The notes beneath the pieces are model-generated. The model was not told the origin of the DNA, did no database searches, and saw nothing but the letters and a program-made list of their open reading frames with translations. The position numbers and the translations under genes are program-made. Positions 1 through 10,512 of a stretch of 64,000 bases of DNA are shown here, in pieces. The stretch is from Clavelina lepadiformis (taxonomy: Eukaryota; Chordata; Ascidiacea; Aplousobranchia; Clavelinidae): positions 18,421,501 to 18,485,500 of the forward strand of contig NC_135245.1 of assembly GCF_947623445.1 (NCBI RefSeq), written 5' to 3'. Positions within the stretch are counted from its first letter, which is position 1. Each line of letters begins with the position of its first letter.

Positions 1-464
1 GTTGGCAAGTATTTCGCATTTAAAACACATTTGTGATGTTAAGTGTTTACGTGTCTATAGTGTAACATATCAACTTCTACTGTTAGTTGAGCGCCGTTGA
101 ACAAAATTATGTGTTAGGAAGCTTTGTTGGTTAGTTGTAAGTGCCTTTATTTCAACTGTGTCATTTTATTTTTGTAGTATTTAAAATGGCTGTCATTGTA
201 AAAACCTTGCATTCAAATAAAAATACCATCTTGCGAAAACTGACAACATGCATGACCAATTAAGCTACCACAGAAATTAGTTTCTTTGTGCACAATAATG
301 ACCAAAGCTAGCATAATTAAATATGTGATAAAAAAAAAACTTGACCTGATTGAAAAAAACTGATTGCATTTTTGAGTTCAGCGCAAAAAATTGATTCAGA
401 AACAGTTAAAACATCTTTGACCTTTGCGAAATAATTTTCAAACGCAGCACAGTGTTATATATGT
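1..464. other. AT-rich stretch without a recognised gene
   Basis: No open frame longer than a few dozen codons, no tRNA-like fold and no clear repeat border were seen. Its right edge is the first copy of the direct repeat beginning near 465. Confidence 0.5.
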
Positions 465-639
465 AATAAACCCACTCTTGAGATTGCGACATTAAAAATT
501 TACATCGATTCATGCTGTTGATCATCTGCAACTTTTAGCTGAATTGATAAGCATTGATTTGAAAGGCCGACATCGGACATTGTGTTCGACTCTAGCAACA
601 GAACAGCTTTGCATCACTTAATCCAATAAAAGCAAAATC

Positions 640-718
640 TGTTGTGACCTGGATTCGAACCAGGGTTGCCACGGCCACAACGTGGAGTACTAACCACTAT
701 AGACTATACGATCACAGC
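640..718 (-). tRNA. tRNA-His (GTG), enlarged D arm, possibly a pseudogene
   Basis: Read on the minus strand the sequence folds as a tRNA with anticodon GTG and a normal T arm (GGTTCGAATCC). The acceptor stem GCTGTGA pairs with TCACAAC with one mismatch. It is about 79 nt long against the usual 72, because the D arm contains a near-duplication (TATAG TC TATAG TGG) that adds seven bases. The extra bases and the acceptor mismatch make a decayed or tRNA-derived copy as likely as an active gene. Confidence 0.65.
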
Positions 719-726
719 TGTATAAG

Positions 727-798
727 TAGCAGAGGATGGTTTCAATCCATCGACCTGTGTGTTATGGGCCCAGCACGCTTCCGCTGCGCCACTCTGCT
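727..798 (-). tRNA. Initiator tRNA-Met (CAT), degenerate copy
   Basis: 72 nt, perfect seven-pair acceptor stem (AGCAGAG/CTCTGCT), D arm GTGGCGCAGCGG and anticodon loop CCCATAA, all typical of eukaryotic initiator tRNA-Met. The 3' side of the anticodon stem reads CACAC where CCCAG is expected, giving two mismatches, and the T loop has one change from the initiator-specific sequence. It sits just 5' (on the plus strand, downstream) of the tRNA-His copy in the same orientation. It is probably a decaying gene. Confidence 0.7.
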
Positions 799-1037
799 GA
801 ATGAGTGAATATTAGCGTTCTAGTTTATATCAATTTTAGCCTATTTCAAAATTTACCAACTAAGCAACCCAGTTAAAATGATTAAGTTATCAATTATATA
901 TGTAATAAACCCACTATTGAGATTGCGACAATAAAAATTTGCATCGATTCATGCTGTTGATCATCTGTAACTTTTAGCTGAATTGATAAGCATTGATTTG
1001 AAAGGCCGATATCGGACATGGTGTTCGACTCTAGCTA

Positions 1038-1578
1038 GGCTTACCATAATTTTGTGGCTTCAAAACGGGACGCTTTCAAAGAACCTAAACCCCTTAGCTG
1101 TGATTTTTTAACTTGAAATTTTTCGGAATTATTACGTAGGCCTACATTTAAAACCACCCTAGCTGTCTTCATTGACCATATTGCCATCGAAAGTTCAAGT
1201 GTTAGTTCTCTAAATATCGGTTTCAATTCGAAAAATAGGAAGGAATTGACGTTAACGATACAAAGATGTCTGCCTATATTTCACCGGAAAATTACCGTAC
1301 CAATTATCCGCTAACAATGACGTCACAATAACATTTTTATCGAATACAATGAAATAAATAACAAACAAGATCTCGAATTCTTCTTCAAGAAGTACCGATA
1401 CGCTACACAGCAAAAACAATAAGAAGAACATGCTAATGTTCGTGCATGGCTTCTATGCGGTATGCCTATGCTGGCTGACTGAATGCCAAACCGGGACGTT
1501 TGGCCGACCGATCGGGACGCCGGGACAAGACGTTAAAAAGGGGGACTGTCCCGGCTAAAACGGGACGTATGGTAAATC
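1038..1578 (+). mobile_element. TIR element with GGCTTACCATA ends, TA target duplication
   Basis: The left end reads GGCTTACCATAATTTTG and the reverse complement of the right end reads GATTTACCATACG. Both are followed inward by GGGAC/CCCGT-rich stretches, and TA flanks each side (1036-1037, 1579-1580). A longer relative in the opposite orientation lies at 21379-22660, which supports the borders. No transposase is visible, so this is a non-autonomous element, possibly of the Tc1/mariner group given the TA duplication. Confidence 0.65.
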
Positions 1579-1599
1579 TACGTTTAGTCAATTCTTTGG

Positions 1600-2405
1600 T
1601 ATGGACACCGAAGAACGCCGAATGTTTTCTTGTTATCAAGTTTTTGAACGCTGAGTTATATAGATCCTATTTAACATGTCGTTAAAGCTGGATATGCAGT
1701 TCTGATAAGTTATTTTTTTCACAAAAACTTATGTGTAGCATTGGGTATTTGATTATATTATTTTATTCCTTGTAACTCAACCTCGGCAATTCAATCTCGT
1801 TCACAGGTGAAACGTTGACAATAATTATTTCCGTAGGATAAATCAACGCAATAAGTTGAGGTAGCTATAAACATTGTTGAAAAATTTTCACCTCTTGTCA
1901 TAAGTATTGTGTTAGGCATATTTGAAAGTAATGTTTTTCGAGTTGTTTCTGCCCTTGGCACAAGAGAACGACAGGGAGCTGACCGCCATACCTGGTGTAC
2001 CAAGCTAGTAACGGGACTGAGACTTAGCAATGATTTCTCACCATTGCTGCCTTCCCATCTGTGTGTCCCAATGGACAATTTTTCTGAGAATGTTTGTGAA
2101 TCTTTTGGTCTCGTTTAAATTAAGTAATTGTCACTAAAACAACCATAAGTCCACGACTGTTTTGCTTTCATAATATTAAAATTAAAATTGTACAACTGTT
2201 CCACATTGTAGGTTGTAGCTGAAAAAATAAATCGGAGCTCCAAAGATTGATTGTTTCGTTTTCATCTTGATCATTTACGTTTCAACAACTGTTGTCTGCT
2301 CTTACACAATTGCCTAATTTATTAACTTCACAAGTTGGGGTTATGTGGCGATGTTTGGGCTCAAAAATCGTGTTAAATTTAACACGTTACAGCGTTACAC
2401 GTCGC
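1600..2405. other. No recognised gene; two overlapping antisense frames at 1.79-2.12 kb
   Basis: A GC-richer patch around 1930-2080 leaves open frames on both strands (95 codons minus, 69 plus). Neither resembles a family I know, and the patch may be part of a repeat or a non-coding RNA relative. The rest is AT-rich with nothing recognisable. Confidence 0.35.
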
Positions 2406-2724
2406 AGACAGTTATTAGTCTGACCAAGCATAAGCATTACAGCACAAATTCAACAAATACTGGGTTGACCTTAACATTGGCGTGAAACAGGCCACATGTT
2501 ATATACATGCGATTACGAAAACAGCCAGCAAAGAATTTTAAAATAAACATTCGATGGCAATCGTGTGAATTTTACAGTGAAACACTGCTAGCAATAATTT
2601 TACGACAATTATTAATGGAGCGTTGTCACTTACATAAAATTAATTCTTAGAAATTCGGGCAGATACAACTATGCGGTACTTCTAAAGTTACAAAACCAAA
2701 ATTATAAGAAAACATTATAAACGG
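2406..2724 (+). repeat. Dispersed repeat, copy 1 (copy 2 at 8692-9203)
   Basis: Starts AGACAGTTATTAGTCTGACC and runs nearly identically to the copy at 8692 up to about 2695. It then lacks a segment of about 185 bp present in copy 2 before both share ACATTATA(A/G)ACGGTA. Copy 1 runs directly into the CTAACTAG satellite, while copy 2 has a short run of the same 8-mer just before its left end. No coding sequence is seen. Confidence 0.75.
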
Positions 2725-3809
2725 TAACTAACTAGCTAACTAGCTAACTAGCTAACTAGCTAACTAGCTAACTAGCTAACTAGCTAACTAGCTAACTAGC
2801 TAACTAGCTAACTAGCTAACTAGCTAACTAGCTAACTAGCTAACTAGCTAACTAGCTAACTAGCTAACTAGCTAACTAGCTAACTAGCTAACTAGCTAAC
2901 TAGCTAACTAGCTAACTAGCTAACTAGCTAACTAGCTAACTAGCTAACTAGCTAACTAGCTAACTAGCTAACTAGCTAACTAGCTAACTAGCTAACTAGC
3001 TAACTAGCTAACTAGCTAACTAGCTAACTAGCTAACTAGCTAACTAGCTAACTAGCTAACTAGCTAACTAGCTAACTAGCTAACTAGCTAACTAGCTAAC
3101 TAGCTAACTAGCTAACTAGCTAGCTAGCTAGCTAACTAGCTAGCTAACTAGCTAACTAGCTAGTTAGCTAGCTAACTAGCTAACTAGCTAACTAGCTAAC
3201 TAGCTAACTAGCTAACTAGCTAACTAGCTAACTAGCTAACTAGCTAACTAGCTAACTAGCTAACTAGCTAACTAGCTAACTAGCTAACTAGCTAACTAGC
3301 TAACTAGCTAACTAGCTAACTAGCTAACTAGCTAACTAGCTAACTAGCTAACTAGCTAACTAGCTAACTAGCTAACTAGCTAACTAGCTAACTAGCTAAC
3401 TAGCTAACTAGCTAACTAGCTAACTAGCTAACTAGCTAACTAGCTAACTAGCTAACTAGCTAACTAGTTAACTAGCTAACTAGCTAACTAGCTAACTAGC
3501 TAACTAGCTAACTAGCTAACTAGCTAACTAGCTAACTAGCTAACTAGCTAACTAGCTAACTAGCTAACTAGCTAACTAGCTAACTAGCTAACTAGCTAAC
3601 TAGCTAACTAGCTAACTAGCTAACTAGCTAACTAGCTAACTAGCTAACTAGCTAACTAGCTAACTAGCTAACTAGCTAACTAGCTAACTAGCTAACTAGC
3701 TAACTAGCTAACTAGCTAACTAGCTAAGTAGCTAACTAGCTAACTAGCTAACTAGCTAACTAGCTAACTAGCTAACTAGCTAACTAGCTAACTAGCTAAC
3801 TAGCTAACT
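2725..3809. repeat. Satellite array of the 8-mer CTAACTAG
   Basis: About 1,085 bp (around 135 units) of almost perfect CTAACTAG repeats. The uniformity is broken near 3118-3176, where CTAG-only units and a 20-bp palindrome (centre near 3166) mark a switch of repeat polarity, and by single variants near 3469 and 3727. The array ends abruptly inside what used to be a tRNA-Leu gene. Confidence 0.98.
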
Positions 3810-3811
3810 GT

Positions 3812-3862
3812 GCGGCTGTAGGGTGTTCTGGTCTCAAATGGAGGCGTGGATTCAAATCCCAT
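3812..3862 (+). pseudogene. 3' remnant of tRNA-Leu(CAA)
   Basis: Matches the end of the intron, the 3' anticodon stem, variable arm and T arm of the intact tRNA-Leu copies at 5127 and 5790, with several substitutions in the T arm. The 5' half is replaced by the CTAACTAG satellite. Flanking sequence to 3886 also matches the flank of the intact copies, so this is the left, broken end of the tRNA tandem array. Confidence 0.85.
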
Positions 3863-3886
3863 ACTAACTTTGTGTCTTATTGCGTT

Positions 3887-4642
3887 ACTTACACCTACGA
3901 TCTGCCCAGCACCACCTCTAGGAAGTATGCCTATGCAGACGACCTGGCACTCCTGCATTCTGCCGGAGACTGGCCGTCGATGGAGAGCGCGGAGAGAACG
4001 ACGCGCTGCGTATTGTGACTGGTTGCCTGCGTCCCACTCCAACGGACTACCTAGCAATCCTTGCAGGCATCCAACCTGCTGAGCTACAACGCAAAGGAGC
4101 CATGATTTTTCTCGCCCGCCGCGCTTTGGACCCTAAACACCGTCTCCATACCCCACTCCAGCGACCACCACCTGGAAAGCAGCGACTGAAATCAAGACAC
4201 ACCTTTGTGCCGGCCGCACAACAGCTACTCAGTAGCGCAGAAGACCTTGGACTAAGTGCGGCGCACTGGACGAACTACATGTGGAGCACAGAGTGGCAAA
4301 ACAACTCCTTCAGACTCTCTGACTTCATACCTGACGCCGACCCAAACCCACCGGGAATGTCCCTCGCAAGAACTGCTTGGGTCAGGCTCAATCGCTTGCG
4401 CACCGGCGTCGGACGCTTTCGCTCAGACATGCACAAATGGGGACTGGCTCCCTCACCAGGATGCGAGTGGGGTGCCACAGAGCAGACAGCATACCATGTG
4501 ATCAATGCCTGCCCTATCCATCGGCCCCCACATGGTGTGCGTGGTCTGAAAAGACTAGACGAGGATACAATCACATGGCTGATGACCTCATGCCCGGAAA
4601 TCTAGTCTGGAAGGAAGAAACGCTCAAACGAAGAAGAAGAAG
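3887..4642 (+). mobile_element. 5'-truncated LINE fragment (non-LTR retrotransposon), with 8-bp TSD
   Basis: Begins inside the reverse transcriptase domain with the catalytic motif YADD (about 3930-3941). After an internal deletion it continues as the C-terminal part of the pol protein: ALRIVTGCLRPTPT, then a long frame ending at 4602 that contains a CCHC-like motif (C-x-W-G-A-x-E-Q-T-x3-H-V-I-x2-C-P). Proteins of this shape are typical of Jockey/CR1/L2-group LINEs. The 3' end is a short (AAG)n tail. The octamer ATTGCGTT lies on both sides (3879-3886 and 4643-4650) and corresponds to a single copy in the other tRNA units, so this is a target-primed insertion into the array. The fragment cannot move by itself. 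Confidence 0.85.
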
Positions 4643-4784
4643 ATTGCGTTGAAGCGGATAGTAAAATCGAACATTGAGAAACTTATGTCTTTGTTTAAAA
4701 ACGGTTCGATTCATTAATTTTTTCCGACTTTCTACGCTGGATTGTTTTTTAAAGCGTGAAAATATTAAAGGTTGATATGAGTTT

Positions 4785-4858
4785 GTCTCTGTGGCGCAAT
4801 GGATTAGCGCGCTGGACTTCTAATCCAGAGGTTCCGGGTTCGAGTCCCGGCAGGGATG
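4785..4858 (+). tRNA. tRNA-Arg (TCT), copy 1
   Basis: 74 nt, no intron. The acceptor GTCTCTG pairs with CAGGGAT using two G-T wobbles; anticodon stem CTGGA/TCCAG; loop CTTCTAA with anticodon TCT at 34-36; T arm CCGGGTTCGAGTCCCGG. Identical in sequence to the copy at 22159. A 14-bp deletion relative to copy 2 removed the T-run that would end RNA polymerase III transcription close to the gene, so its transcript may run on. Confidence 0.93.
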
Positions 4859-5126
4859 ATTAAAATCTTATCACTTAACTGTAAATAGTTTCATCCTAAA
4901 TTGAGCATACCGTTAACATCATCGTCTACGTCTTCCATAAAGTAAAACTAGAATGAAACAACTTGGCCTGGTTCGTTGTATTTATCCTCGATTAAACATC
5001 GTTGCATGCATCTGTGAATTTTATACAGCCACGAGGAAAAACAACCGTGATATTAGTGCTAAATTAAGCCTTTTCCTGGTTTTGTGGTAAGTATTATAAG
5101 AACGGAGATGCCTCCAAAACATCGAG

Positions 5127-5244
5127 GTCAGGATGGCCGAGTGGTCTAAGGCGCCAGACTCAAGCAGAGGCTTAGTCGCTTTGTACGGCTCTAGGGTGTT
5201 CTGGTCTCCGAATGGAGGCGTGGGTTCGAATCCCACTTCTGATA
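5127..5244 (+). tRNA. tRNA-Leu (CAA) with 34-nt intron, copy 1
   Basis: 118 nt. Anticodon stem CCAGA/TCTGG with anticodon CAA in CTCAAG. The intron (5165-5198) follows the base 3' of the anticodon, the usual place for eukaryotic tRNA introns. The long variable arm and the T arm GTGGGTTCGAATCCCAC are typical of type II tRNA-Leu. A TTTT run begins near 5261. The mature part agrees with metazoan tRNA-Leu(CAA), which normally carries an intron. Confidence 0.93.
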
Positions 5245-5433
5245 GTAGCTTTGGAAAGTTTTACTTCACATATATGCTAACTTTGTGTCGGATTGCATTG
5301 AAGCGGATAGTAAAATCGAACATTGAGAAACTTATGTCTTAGTTCAAAAACGGTTCCATCAAGTAATTGTTTCCGACTTTCTCGGCTGGATCGTCTTTCA
5401 AAACGTGAAAATGCTAAAGGTTATTATGAGTTT

Positions 5434-5507
5434 GTCTCTGTGGCGCAATGGATTAGCGCGCTGGACTTCTAATCTAGAGGTTCCGGGTTCGAGTCCCGGC
5501 AGGGATG
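5434..5507 (+). tRNA. tRNA-Arg (TCT), copy 2
   Basis: Same as copy 1 except for one C-to-T change in the 3' anticodon stem (TCTAG for TCCAG), which leaves a G-T wobble pair. A TTTTT run, the likely polymerase III terminator, starts near 5519. Confidence 0.93.
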
Positions 5508-5789
5508 ATTGGCTTAATATTTTTAAAATCTTATCACTTAACTGTACAAAGTTTCATCCTAAATTGAGCATACCGTTAACATCATCGTCTACGTCTTCCA
5601 TAAAGTAAAACTAAAATGAAACAACTTGGCCTGGTTCGTTGTATTTATCCTCGATTAAACATCGTTGCATGCATCTGTGAATTTTATACAGCCACGAGGA
5701 AAAACAACCGTGATATTAGTGCTAAATTAAGCCTTTTCCTGGTTTTGTGGTAAGTATTATGAGAACGGAGATGCCTACAAAACATCGAG

Positions 5790-5907
5790 GTCAGGATGGC
5801 CGAGTGGTCTAAGGCGCCAGACTCAAGCAGAGGCTTAGTCGCTTTGTACGGCTCTAGGGTGTTCTGGTCTCCGAATGGAGGCGTGGGTTCGAATCCCACT
5901 TCTGATA
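5790..5907 (+). tRNA. tRNA-Leu (CAA) with 34-nt intron, copy 2
   Basis: Identical in structure and sequence to the copy at 5127, including the intron (5828-5861). It lies 663 bp downstream in the second unit of the array. Confidence 0.93.
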
Positions 5908-6095
5908 GTAGCTTTGGAAAGTTTTACCTCACATATATGCTAACTTTGTGTCGGATTGCATTGAAGCGGATAGTAAAATCGAACATTGAGAAACTTATGT
6001 CTTTGTTCAAAAACGGTTCGATCCAGTAATTTTTTCCGACTTTCTAGGCTTGATTGTTTTTTAAAGCGTGAAAATGTTAAAGGGTTTTATGAGTT

Positions 6096-6114
6096 TGTCT
6101 CTGTGGCGCAATGG
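6096..6114 (+). pseudogene. 5' stub of a third tRNA-Arg
   Basis: The first 19 bases of tRNA-Arg(TCT) are present, then the sequence changes to unrelated DNA. This is the right-hand breakpoint of the tandem array. Confidence 0.85.
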
Positions 6115-8691
6115 AGTTACCGGCAATGGCAATTTCTATCATACAACACCGTACAGCTATAAACAAATAACAAATTCAAAGTCCTATTAGGGCATGCTTG
6201 AAGAATAATGCATTTTTTGTATCAGGACGTGGCATTGTTAAACAATGAATTAGCCAATAATTACAATTTCGAGCAAGACGCTGGCACTTACACGTTTTCC
6301 CTTGGAATTCACCTTGGAGCAAGTTTTGTGGGTATCTGAAATCAGCTCTGGAATTTGCGCGCGATTCTCGAACCTTAATTGCCAGTGTTCTGCCTTAATT
6401 CATTCATATGACTTGTGTAGTTAAAGTGGTTGGTTGGTACTTGGTGGTTAAGAGTAAGTGAAGAATAATGTAGGTAACTTACAATCTATAAACCAGGCTT
6501 AAGTTTCGGTTTAGTTTAGTAATGTATTAACCAGGTATATATTTATGCAATGAACTTAAATACGATCGAGTTGAGGTTATGTTGGGAAATACATTAGTTA
6601 ATAAGCGAAAGAATATTAGTGCTTTACGTTGAACTTAATACTCGGATACCCCGCGTATATTTGCAAGCTTCATCAAAATATTTAACGGTGTACTAAAGCA
6701 GCCAAATTAAATAATTAAATTTGTAAATAACGCAATCGTAAATTGCTTGCAGTGTTAAACCGTTCTGGTATCATTCATGTTTGATTAACGTTATGGTTAA
6801 TTTGATGTAATCTTTACAAATATTAGTTAAAACTAGTTACTAATATTATCTTTTTGCTTTCAGATTTCTCTGCGTAGGTGTGGTGATAAATTTGTTGAAT
6901 ATTTTTGCACTGATTGTATGTTTACTGATTTACTGATGATGATTTACTGAAGCCATGTGGCTTAACTATAAGGTAGATAATCGAGTAACACTCGGTTTAA
7001 AAGCTCTCTGCAGAAAACAGAATGATCAGACGTGACTATCTGATTGATGGATGTTCTGTCAGGTATGCGGGTAATGTTTTTTGTTTCGCGATTTGGCTCG
7101 CGAGTCGGTTCTTTGCTCTTTGGAGTTGGGTTTTGTATTAGTTGTAGTATTTGTTGCATAGTCGTTGTTGGTGGCTTTTGTACATTTTCGTGTCTTGAAT
7201 GTTTTGGCTTTCGTGGTTTAAGTTTCGATTTATTGCTGTTGAGCTCTCTGCGCGCGCTTTCGCGTTGATTCTTTGTCGCTGTTGCTTTGCTGCACTTTGG
7301 CGTTTATTGCTTTGTTGGGGTCGGTAAAATATTGGTTTTATTTTGGTGTTTATTATTTTTGTAGTTTGAGTATTGTTCTGGCCATACAGTTAACTTCTTA
7401 ATGGAAATCAGTGATGTTTTGTCTGAATTTTTTACATTCCGTTATCTGGATTCTGGTTGGAGAATTTGCGCACAACAAACCCTGCATCAGACAATCTGTT
7501 TTAAAAGAGATTTTTTCTGTGTAAAGCTGATTCGATATCTGCCAATCTCAAACTTCTCGTACTGTAAACTGATTATTACAAGATCTGCACAGGGCAGCTT
7601 TAACAGGCAGACAATGTGGGAACAGCAACTTGCCTTGATTTTCAGTTAAGCAATATTGGCTAAAATTAAATTTTTAGATTAAATTAAAGTTCCTGATGAG
7701 GAAAATAACGTGATGAAAATGAGGCAGAGTTGAAGTTGCAGGGTTTGTTACGAGATTCAGTCGACAGAGAAAAAATGTTAAGATGTTTATTAAGGTGAAA
7801 CCAGCATGATGTTTTACTGTGTGATGGCAGTAGCGACAAGGTATTTTTAATTACGTTTCTACATTTCGAGGTTTATTTCATCGGGTGACGTCAGTTACGG
7901 TTCCACCTTTCCTTGTCATCTCTCCCATTCAGCTGCTGCTCTCCTGGTAATTTGAAATCTATTTTATTGGCATTCATTTTTCTTAATCTTTTATCATAAT
8001 TTAACTGTTTAAAATAAGAAATTCTTCCGCTTCGTATTCAACAATTTTGGAAATCTATTAATTTCCAAACCTTAAAAGACAACCTGCTTTAAATATTCAG
8101 GACGGCCATGATTGTATTTTGTTTGATGCTGAAACACAGTTTGCGCTTGTTGCTGAGTTTGGTATTTGTTTGACCTTTGTTGTTCACTTCGATATTCTTG
8201 TTGTCAACCTTTGTCCCTGCTTTGTTGCTGCTGCTCTCTGCGCGCGCTTTAGCGCCTTGTTCGTTGTTGCATTTCTACGCTTTGGCGTTTGTACAGTATT
8301 TTGTACAGTATCAGTAGTCTCTGAATTGGTGATTTTTTTTGGATTTTTCTTGTTGGAGTTTATTGATTTATTTTGTTCTGTCTATTCAGTGACCTTCAGT
8401 ATAAATATGTTCAGTTGCTCTGGATTCTGTTCAAAATTTGAGCTCGAGATATCTGGCATCTGGTGTTTCAGGAGAATTTGTTCCCCCAAAGCTTATCTGG
8501 AATCTGCAAATCTGAACATTTCTTGCTGTGAACTGGACATGACAAGATTTGAACCAGAACTATAGCATATGTGAGCAGTGTAGAAGCTTAGAAATCTGCG
8601 TCGGCTTTGTTCAGTTCAGTAAGATTGTGTTGGGTAAGATTCAGTAAGATTAACTAGCTAACTAGCTAGCTATTATTAGTATTAGAGTAGT
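6115..8691. other. Gene-free accessory DNA with a diverged internal duplication
   Basis: No coding sequence is recognised. Stretches around 7190-7600 and 8200-8565 are old direct repeats of each other, sharing the CTCTCTGCGCGCGCTTT motif at 7243 and 8231 and a related tail. That explains the T-rich open frames at 7044-7268 and 8119-8565, which look non-coding. A short run of the CTAACTAG 8-mer occurs near 8651-8671. Confidence 0.5.
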
Positions 8692-9203
8692 AGACAGTTA
8701 TTAGTCTGACCAAGCATAAGCATTACAGCACAAATTCAACAAATACTGGGTTGACCTTAACATTGGCGTGAAACAGGCCACATGTTATATACATGCGATT
8801 ACGAAAACAGCCAGCAAAGAATTTTAAAATAGTAATCGTAATGATGGTAATGACAACGATGGTAATCGTGTGAATTTTACAGTGAAACACTGCTAGCAAT
8901 AATTTTACGACAATTATTAATGGAGCGTTGTCAGTTACATAAAATTAATTCTTAGAAATTCGGGCAGATACAACTATGCGGTACTTCTAAAGTTACAAAA
9001 CCAAAATTCAGTAATTCAACACACAAATGTTAACTGTATCACTAAATGTAACAACATTTTAAAAGCATTATGTTGACCTATAAGTTTGCTTAAAGAAGAT
9101 TTCTTCCAAACACACAGCACTAAAAATCATGTTTTTCAGCCCCATATCACAGTACTGTGGACCAGCTGACAATAAATATATATTGAAAACATTATAGACG
9201 GTA
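8692..9203 (+). repeat. Dispersed repeat, copy 2
   Basis: Near-identical to 2406-2724 over most of its length but with about 185 bp extra near its right end (9008-9190) and a different small insertion near 8830-8865. It is preceded by a short CTAACTAG run. It may be a non-autonomous mobile element, but I found no convincing terminal inverted repeat. Confidence 0.7.
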
Positions 9204-10512
9204 GTATAATGTAATGATTAATTACATAAGAAATAATTTGTGGGAAAACAATAAATTGCATAAAATGCTTGCAAGAATCAGGATGCAGCGACATCATGAC
9301 AAAATAAAAATACACTACACACGTTCATTCAAACTATACATTCAACAACAAATAACTGTGATGCAAAATTTCTGCAATATTCAGCAAACGCTGAAACAAG
9401 TCAAAATGTTTCATTACATCCAAAAGTTTTTCAACGCAGGTAAAACTGAGAAAAAAATTGCTGGATTTTTTTACAAAATATAAGACATTTCTAAGCTTAG
9501 AAAAGATATAACTTCTGAAAGAGGCATGTTAAAGTGTTGGTTACATTAATCAAATGTATTGTACTAAATATAGGGTAAACTTTACAATACCATAGATGTT
9601 ATTAATCTTAACCCAAAATCCATTAACTATTAACAACCAGCATTGCTTCACTTTGTAGAAACATGCAAAGTTACAAGACACATATGGCTATGACTTTCAG
9701 ATCTTAAGCATATAACTTCCAGCTGTTGGCAGATGATGATAAAAATCAAATTTTAATGCATTTGTGTCTTTTTACATTTGCAAGGCAATAGAAACAAACT
9801 TATTGCCTCAAAATTGACCATAAATTTATGAGCGAAACACCATGAAATGCGTTATGCGAGCAATAACTTTATTGGGTTGAAATTAGATTTAGAAATTCTA
9901 GTCTAACGAACAGTTATATAGTTATATAGTTGGCCTTACAGTTATATAGCTTGCCCTAATAAGGCACTGCAGGAAAGAAGAGGTTTAACTAAAAGTGCAA
10001 GTACCCCAACTAAATGAACAAACACGAGACCAGTGAGTGAACATATGGAGATGTTGGCTAAATTACTCCATTAAGCTTATGTTTATGACAGTGTAAAATT
10101 ATTATATGACTCGCTATTGATCAATATTAATACACCTTTGCAGAAATAAAAAGAACCATAATTAAAGCAAACCTAAGTCACAATACTATCACACGATATC
10201 CTTTTTCAAAATGGTTTTAGCATTCTTTTTATTGGGATTGGCTGTGCAATTGTCCAGCATTCAAAACTTGAATGCAACTAAAATATCAGAAAGACTTGTC
10301 ATAACTAGAAGTACACAGCACTTCAGAAAAGTTAATAAGAATTACAATAGTATTTGGCTACAACCAAACAAGGCAGAAACGTATGTTTTCTCTGCAGGTG
10401 CCAAAAATTACTTAAGCCACAGTGATTAGCTTTGATTTCTGCGATTTGTTCAAGTTTACTTAAACATGCAGACGATACCATGGATTCCTATAACAGTTTT
10501 TATCTGTTGTCG
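9204..10512. other. AT-rich region downstream of the WD40 gene
   Basis: Contains AT-rich frames at 9214-9483 and 10211-10429 with no family resemblance. The part next to 10512 probably includes the 3' untranslated region of the minus-strand WD40 gene. Confidence 0.4.

Larger units (their letters stand above)
465..1037. repeat. Direct repeat pair (465-616 and 896-1035) flanking two tRNA-like sequences
   Basis: About 140 bp starting at TATATGTAATAAACCCACT is repeated after about 430 bp with only a few substitutions; both copies end in a GTTCGACTCTAGC motif. The tRNA-His-like and tRNA-iMet-like sequences lie between the copies, so the arrangement looks like a partly preserved tandem duplication of a tRNA-bearing unit. 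The second copy is cut off by the TIR element starting at 1038. Confidence 0.75.
4643..6114 (+). repeat. Tandem tRNA-Arg/tRNA-Leu array, unit about 650-663 bp
   Basis: Two full units (starting at 4643 and 5292) and a third cut at 6114 share the order: flank ATTGC(G/A)TTGAAGCGG, tRNA-Arg(TCT), AT-rich spacer, tRNA-Leu(CAA), flank. A fourth, partial unit to the left ends in the tRNA-Leu remnant at 3812. The units are almost identical, so the duplication is recent. The first lacks 14 bp just after its tRNA-Arg. Confidence 0.92.

Noticed and set aside
2725-3809. CRISPR-like array
   Set aside because: Uninterrupted 8-bp tandem repeats without spacers in a eukaryotic genome; it is a satellite.
4015-4605. 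196-codon frame as a host gene
   Set aside because: It is the C-terminal part of a truncated LINE pol protein with a target duplication around the fragment.
8119-8565. 148-codon plus-strand frame
   Set aside because: Phe/Cys/Val-rich translation of T-rich DNA that is an old repeat of 7190-7600. The other copy does not keep the frame.
10211-10429. 72-codon frame with a signal-peptide-like start
   Set aside because: Lies antisense just beyond the end of the WD40 gene in AT-rich DNA; no splice partner or family match.
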